The notes beneath the pieces were generated by a model. The model saw only the letters and a program-made list of their open reading frames with translations. It had not been told where the DNA came from and did not search any database. A program made the translations under genes and the position numbers. Below are positions 59,229-64,000 of a stretch of 64,000 nucleotides of DNA, piece by piece; position 1 is the stretch's first letter; the number at the start of each line of letters is the position of its first letter. Source of the stretch: Kitagawia praeruptora (Eukaryota > Streptophyta > Magnoliopsida > Apiales > Apiaceae); contig CM075346.1 in assembly GCA_037693485.1 (NCBI GenBank), forward strand, positions 127,522,001-127,586,000. Direction: 5' to 3'.

Positions 59229-61385
59229 CTAGTGAAATGGCAATCGATCTATATATGCTTGGTTCGTTCGTGAAAAAACAGGATTTTTGGCAATGTAAAG
59301 TGCAGACTGATTATCACAATTCAACTGGACTGGCTTGAGGTTGGAAATACCTAATTCTTCCAGTAATCGTACAGTCCAAACCACTTCAGATGCTGCAGAG
59401 GCCATTGCCCTATATTCAGCCTCAGAAGAAGACCTTGACACAGTAGATTGTTTCTTCGATTTCCAGCTAACAGGTGAATTACCAAGTAAAAGAATGTAAC
59501 ATGTAACTGACCTTCTAGAGTCTGGACAAGATGCCCAATCTGAATCAGAAAATGCTTGTAATGTTATAGAATTTGAAGCTTTGAGAAGAATGCCTTGACC
59601 AACAGTAGCATGTAAATATCGTAGAGTGTGTAAAAGAGCATCATAGTGAGGCATTCGAGGTGTTTGTAAAAACTGACTTAGTAACTGTACCGTGTAACTA
59701 AGATCAGGCCTGGTATTAGTTAAGAAATTCAGCTTGCCAACAATAGATCTATAGAATTCTGCATTATCCAGGAGTTCTCCTTCATTAGCAGAAATCTTCA
59801 AATTTAAGGGTAGAGGAGTAACAGCTGACCTTGATAAATCTAAGTCCACAAGCTGCAGAATTTCCTTGGTATATTTTGTTTGAGCAAGAATAATACCAGA
59901 AGAAGTATAATTGACTTCTATGCCAAGAAAATAATTGAGCAAACCAAGATCCTTAATGCCAAAAGTTGCTTGTAAATGCTGTTTAAGAGCATCAATCTTG
60001 ACCAAATTACTACCAGTAACTATGATGTCATCTACATACACAGCTACTATAGTAATATCAGACTTGTCTTTAGAAATGAACAAACTATAGTCAAGTTTAG
60101 ATTGATAAAAACCTTGATGAAGTAACTCCTCAACCAACTTATCATTCCACTCTCTGGAAGCTTGTTTAAGACCATATATTGTTTTGTTGAGTTTACAAAC
60201 TTGGTGTGGAAGATGAGAACTGCCTTCTGGAACTTTCATATAAACCTCCTCCTTTAAGTTGCCATGCAAAAAAGCATTATTAACATCCATTTGATATATT
60301 TTCCATTCTTTATGAGCAGCAAGAGCAACCAAGCATCTGACAGTATTCATCTTAATGACTGGAGAAAAAGTTTCTTGGTAATCTATACCATATTTCTGTG
60401 TGAACCCTTTTGCAACTAGCCTGGCTTTACACCTTTCAAGAGAACCATCTGACTTCAATTTAACTTTGTATACCCATCTGCAACTAATGGCTTTCTTGCC
60501 TTTGGGTAATTCAGTAAGAGTCCAAGTATTATTGTTCTGTAAAGCTGTAATTTCCTTAGACATAGCTTCTACCCATAATGGATTACCAGAAGCTTCTAAA
60601 AAAGATGATGGTTCTGTAATATTAACAGACTGAATAGGAGTATGCTGAATAGTAACAAGATTACACCAATGTGCAGAAGTAAGATTGCAGTGATAATCTT
60701 TAAGATATGTAGGAATATTTTTAACTCTGGTGGATTGTCTAGGTGGTGTATGAAGAATAGTAGTGGAACTGGAAGTAGAAGGAGAATGAGATAAAGATGA
60801 AGTAGAATCAGAACTTTGTTGACTGGAAACAGGAGAATTGAGAGAATTGGTACTATGTTGACTATTATCATGTATAGGTACAGAAGAGGAAATGTCATGA
60901 TCAAAAGAAGTAGTATGACAAGGTAAATAAGCTGAAGAATTATAAAGTGCAGAAGTAGGTTGACTAAGTAAGTGAAATGGAAAATGATGCTCAAAAAATT
61001 TAACATCTCTGGAAACAGTAATTTGATTACTGATAAGATCTAGGACTTTATAACCTTTTTTATTAACAGGATAACCCAAGAAAACAGCAGGACTTGCTCT
61101 ATTATCAAATTTAGATCTGTCAACTTTGTGAGTAGAAACAAAGCATAGACAACCAAAACATTTGAGATAAGATAAATCTGGATGTTCATTATAAAGCTTG
61201 TAGTAAGGGGTTTTAAAACCAATACTTTTCAAGGGCATTCGATTGATAAAAAAAAGTTGCACATAGAACATAATCACCCCAATATTTTTGTGGAATTTTA
61301 GATTGAACAAACAAAGATCTGGCTGTTTCAAGAAGATGTCTATGTTTTCTCTCCACAACACCATTTTGCTGTGGAGAGTAAGCAC
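59229..61385 (-). pseudogene. Copia reverse transcriptase and RNase H
   Basis: A 718-codon ORF; the true coding part starts at about INRMPLKSIGFKTPY. It includes the integrase C-terminal part with FGCLCFV, a Ser-rich linker, and reverse transcriptase from NPLWVEAMSKEITALQNNNT through the fingers (RLVAKGFTQKYGIDY) and palm (QMDVNNAFLHG, catalytic AVYVDDIIVTGS). RNase H follows (QAFSDSDWASCPDSRRS, SRSSSEAEYRAMA). The visible catalytic residues are present. It is out of frame with the upstream ORF because of one extra base in an eight-base homopolymer (61248-61255). Confidence 0.92.
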
Positions 61386-63531
61386 AAGTGATTTGATTTA
61401 TAATGCCTTCTCTGAGAAAAATTTCTTTCATTTTTCCAGCTGTAAGTTCTAATGCATTATCAGATCGAACACAAAGAATAGACTTATCAAACTGATTTTT
61501 GACATAATGAATGAATTGTTCAAAGATAGAAGGAACATCAGATTTATGTTTGATGAGGTGAATCCAAGTAAATCTACTAAAATCATCAACAATTGTAAGA
61601 AATTGATTACAACCAGAAGGAGTCTTGACCTTATAAGGCCCCCAAACATCAATATGAAGCAGCTGAAAAATTGCAGTAGATTTAATACAACTACTAGGAA
61701 ATGGATTTCTAGTTTGTTTAGCTAATGGACAGATTTGACAAATGTTTTCAGATACATGAGAACTAATATCACAAGAAGGAAAGAGAAGCTTTATTTGAGG
61801 AAATGGCAAATGGCCCAATCTCAGATGCCATAAACCAGCTGAATCAAGAGTAGTAGCAAAACAAGCTTGAATAGATGAACTGGATTTGAATGGTTGCTGT
61901 CCAATCCTGCTAACACTATACAAGCCATTTATCATTTTACCAAGAGGAATCAGAGGACCTTTCTGAGAATGGTCCTGAATCAGACATGAATCAGAGTTGA
62001 ATATCAATTTACAATTGTGATCATGACAAAGTTTATGAGCTGATATCAACTTAAAATGAAAACTAGGAACATGAAGTACATCTTTTAAAATGATGTTATC
62101 ATGAAGGATGACTGTACCAATGTGTTTAACTTGAGCTTTACTTCCATCAGGTATAGTTATTGTACTATCAGAAGCAGTTATAGCTTTGTATGATGAAAAA
62201 TCAGCTAAATTATTAGTTATATGATCTGTTGATCCACTATCCAATATCCAGTCTAACTTGGAGCAAGAAAGAAAGCATACTTTACCTGTAAGTAAAGCAG
62301 TATGACCAAATTGATCAGCACTATTGTCATCAGAATGAGTGTTGTTGTTAAGATGTTGCTTGTTGAGAAGATCCATTAGTTGAGAATACTGATCCATAGA
62401 AAGACTAGTTTGTGAAGTATTTGACATATCAGTATGATCATTCTGTACTGGATCATCCTGTGAATTCTGAACCAAAGCAGCCATTCTAGTATCTTTAGCC
62501 TTGAAATTGGTTGGATAACCATGAATTTTAAAGCACCTGTCTATGCTGTGACCTGGAACTTGACAATGAGTACAATAGTAATTAGCTCCAGGTTTATTCC
62601 CAAAATTCCCAGAATTAAGAGATTTTCCAAAATTGTTTTGACCAACATTGTTGCCATAGCCACCTCTACCACCTCTACCAGAGTAATTCCCAGAATAAGA
62701 ATTGCCACCTCTAGCACCAGAAAAATTGCCTGAACTACCACCTCTGTTCCCAAATCTGAAATTATTTCCAGGTTTATTATCATAAAATCTTCTATTATCC
62801 ACAGCAAAAGCCATTGATTCAGTTTGACTAACACTTGAAATTTCTTTGTGATTTTCCTCCTGAGCAAAGAGTCTGTAAGCTGCAGACACATTAGGTAAAG
62901 GTTGCATCATGAGAACATTGGCTCTTATAGCAGCATAGTTGTCATTTAACTTCATCATGAATTGGAGTAACTTCTGTTTCTGTAACTTGTCTTGAATTCT
63001 TTGAGTCAAATTACAAGTACACTTCTTGCAAGTACAGTGAGGAGGAGGATCTGTATCATTAATGCCATCCCAAAGAGTCTTGATTGAAGTAAAAAACTCT
63101 GAAATAGTTTGAGAACCCTGTTTAATCTCAGCTAATTTCTGTTCCAAAGAATACACCTGAGTGTTTGAAGCATATCCATATCTTTCTTCTAGTTCTGACC
63201 ACACTTCTCTAGCAGTTGACAAAAACAGTACACTTCTCGCTATTGTTTCATCAAGATTATACAATATCCAAGATATTACTAGATCATTACATCTAGACCA
63301 GAACTTGTACTCAGCAGTAGTAACTTCAGGAATAGCAATAGAACCGTCTACAAAACCGATCTTGTTTTTCGCAGAAAGAATCAGCAACATCGATCTTTTC
63401 CAATTCATAAATCCATTTCCATCAAACTTAATAGATACTAATTGTGTTGACGAAGCATCAGAAGGATGAATGTAGTATATACTATTTGGATCTTGATTAC
63501 CAGAATTTTGATTACCAGTAACTGTAGTCAT
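61213..63531 (-). pseudogene. Copia Gag, protease and integrase
   Basis: A 772-codon ORF starting MTTVTGNQNS. Residues about 25-240 are the Gag capsid region (FDGNGFMNWKRSML, YSLEQKLAEIKQGSQTISEF). A Gly/Asn-rich linker precedes a CCHC zinc knuckle (CTHCQVPGHSIDRC, about 320-333). Protease active site DSGSTDH is at about 431. Integrase has the zinc-binding part (HLRLGH…CQICPLAKQ, 569-605) and catalytic D-D-E: DVWGP (about 628), RSDNALE (about 691) and PQQNGVVERKH (E about 727). It ends early at the homopolymer frameshift, so no full polyprotein is made. Confidence 0.92.
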
Positions 63532-63909
63532 GTTTTATCAATGTATAAGAAAGAACTATCAAATCAATCAATCAGGATTTAGGTCACAAATCTAAGTTCC
63601 GAGATATCACAAAAAGATTTCGCAGAGAGATTCAGATTCAGAGAGATTACAAGAAATTACAAGAAAGATTAAGACAATTTCCACAAGAAATTGAAGATTC
63701 AGAGAAAGATTCGAATGAATTCAACAAGAGATTACAATCAGATCGCAAACCACAAATCAGATCAACGCCAGATAAACAAAACTAGTTCAATTGAATGCGA
63801 ATCAAAAGATTAAACCTGATAAAGACAGAATCTAGTAGAGAAATGATGAAATAAAAGTTTCCGATCAACAACTCCGGTCACCGACTAGCTCGCCGATTAA
63901 CATCAGTCC

Positions 63910-63922
63910 GGCTCTGATACCA
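63910..63922 (-). other. Copia primer-binding site, tRNA-Met(i)
   Basis: The minus strand reads TGGTATCAGAGCC immediately next to the LTR end TGTTTTCA, complementary to the initiator tRNA-Met 3' end. Thirteen bases match. Confidence 0.9.
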
Positions 63923-64000
63923 TGAAAACATTGCTCATTGAATAGAATTTGTTGTTGGTACAATTGAGTAAAAACTAAGCAACTAAACTGATTATATACA
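63923..64000 (-). repeat. Copia 5' LTR (partial)
   Basis: The first 78 bases seen on the plus strand are identical to 58862-58939. The rest, about 136 bp, lies beyond the window. Confidence 0.9.

Larger units (their letters stand above)
58862..64000 (-). mobile_element. Copia LTR retrotransposon, right LTR cut by window end
   Basis: Minus-strand order: 5' LTR (63923 to beyond 64000), tRNA-Met(i) primer site, gag, protease, integrase, reverse transcriptase, RNase H, polypurine tract, 3' LTR (58862-59075). Integrase before reverse transcriptase is diagnostic of Copia. The 78 visible bases of the 5' LTR are identical to the corresponding part of the 3' LTR, which suggests recent insertion. Two +1 frameshifts in homopolymers and one nonsense codon interrupt the polyprotein. 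Confidence 0.92.

Noticed and set aside
47804..63922. GCTCTGATACCA / TGGTATCAGAGC motifs as possible tRNA genes
   Set aside because: Each is a 12-13 base match to a tRNA 3' end next to an LTR, without the rest of a tRNA; they are primer-binding sites.

Overview
The window looks like nuclear DNA of a flowering plant, probably a eudicot. It is AT-rich, has one compact gene of a plant-specific family, carries a plant mobile domain relic, and is dominated by plant transposable elements: Copia and Gypsy LTR elements primed by tRNA-Met(i) or tRNA-Asp, a CACTA element, Stowaway-type MITEs, TRIMs and LINE traces. Composition and the PIF3-like fragment would fit an asterid such as Apiaceae, but that is a guess. 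Only one convincing intact host gene is present.

Layout. 1-7.1 kb: intergenic DNA with a Stowaway-type MITE (1119-1391), a foldback element containing a second MITE (3514-4830), and a micro poly(A) insertion (373-421). 7125-8018 (minus): an intronless SRC2-like C2-domain gene. 8.0-20 kb: decayed sequence with a broken plant mobile domain gene (about 9.4-10.2 kb). Directly after it is an internally deleted LINE with a perfect 17-bp target duplication. An unidentified 142-aa ORF (13166-13594), an old 0.7-kb duplication, and a 679-bp perfect TATC tract (20018-20696) follow.

21.1-36.5 kb (minus): Gypsy elements with a tRNA-Asp primer site. Two ~1.5-kb LTRs (22103-23597, 34993-36488) bound a gag+protease element without reverse transcriptase. 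It is split inside gag by a 6.6-kb CACTA-like element (27414-34020), which carries a PIF3-like gene fragment. The left LTR is also followed by its own primer site and a second broken gag (21120-21962), so this is a tandem LTR-internal-LTR-internal arrangement.

36.5-41 kb: AT-rich, internally repeated DNA. 40973-51543 (minus): a complete, young-looking Gypsy element of Tekay/Del type with 3.7-kb LTRs, a perfect 5-bp TSD (TTCAT), tRNA-Met(i) primer site and polypurine tract. Its 3.1-kb interior holds only a mutated gag. 52-58.4 kb: TRIM-like LTRs, a 0.4-kb direct duplication, a decayed satellite-like array, MITEs, a LINE 3' end and further micro poly(A) insertions. 58862-64000 (minus): a nearly full-length Copia element, cut by the window end, with two single-base homopolymer frameshifts and one nonsense codon.

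The genes do not form a pathway; the window is a nested graveyard of transposons around one gene. The most unusual pattern is five insertions of only 14-25 bp, each a few bases plus a poly(A) run flanked by 13-17 bp target duplications. They look like LINE retrotransposition products reduced almost to the tail.
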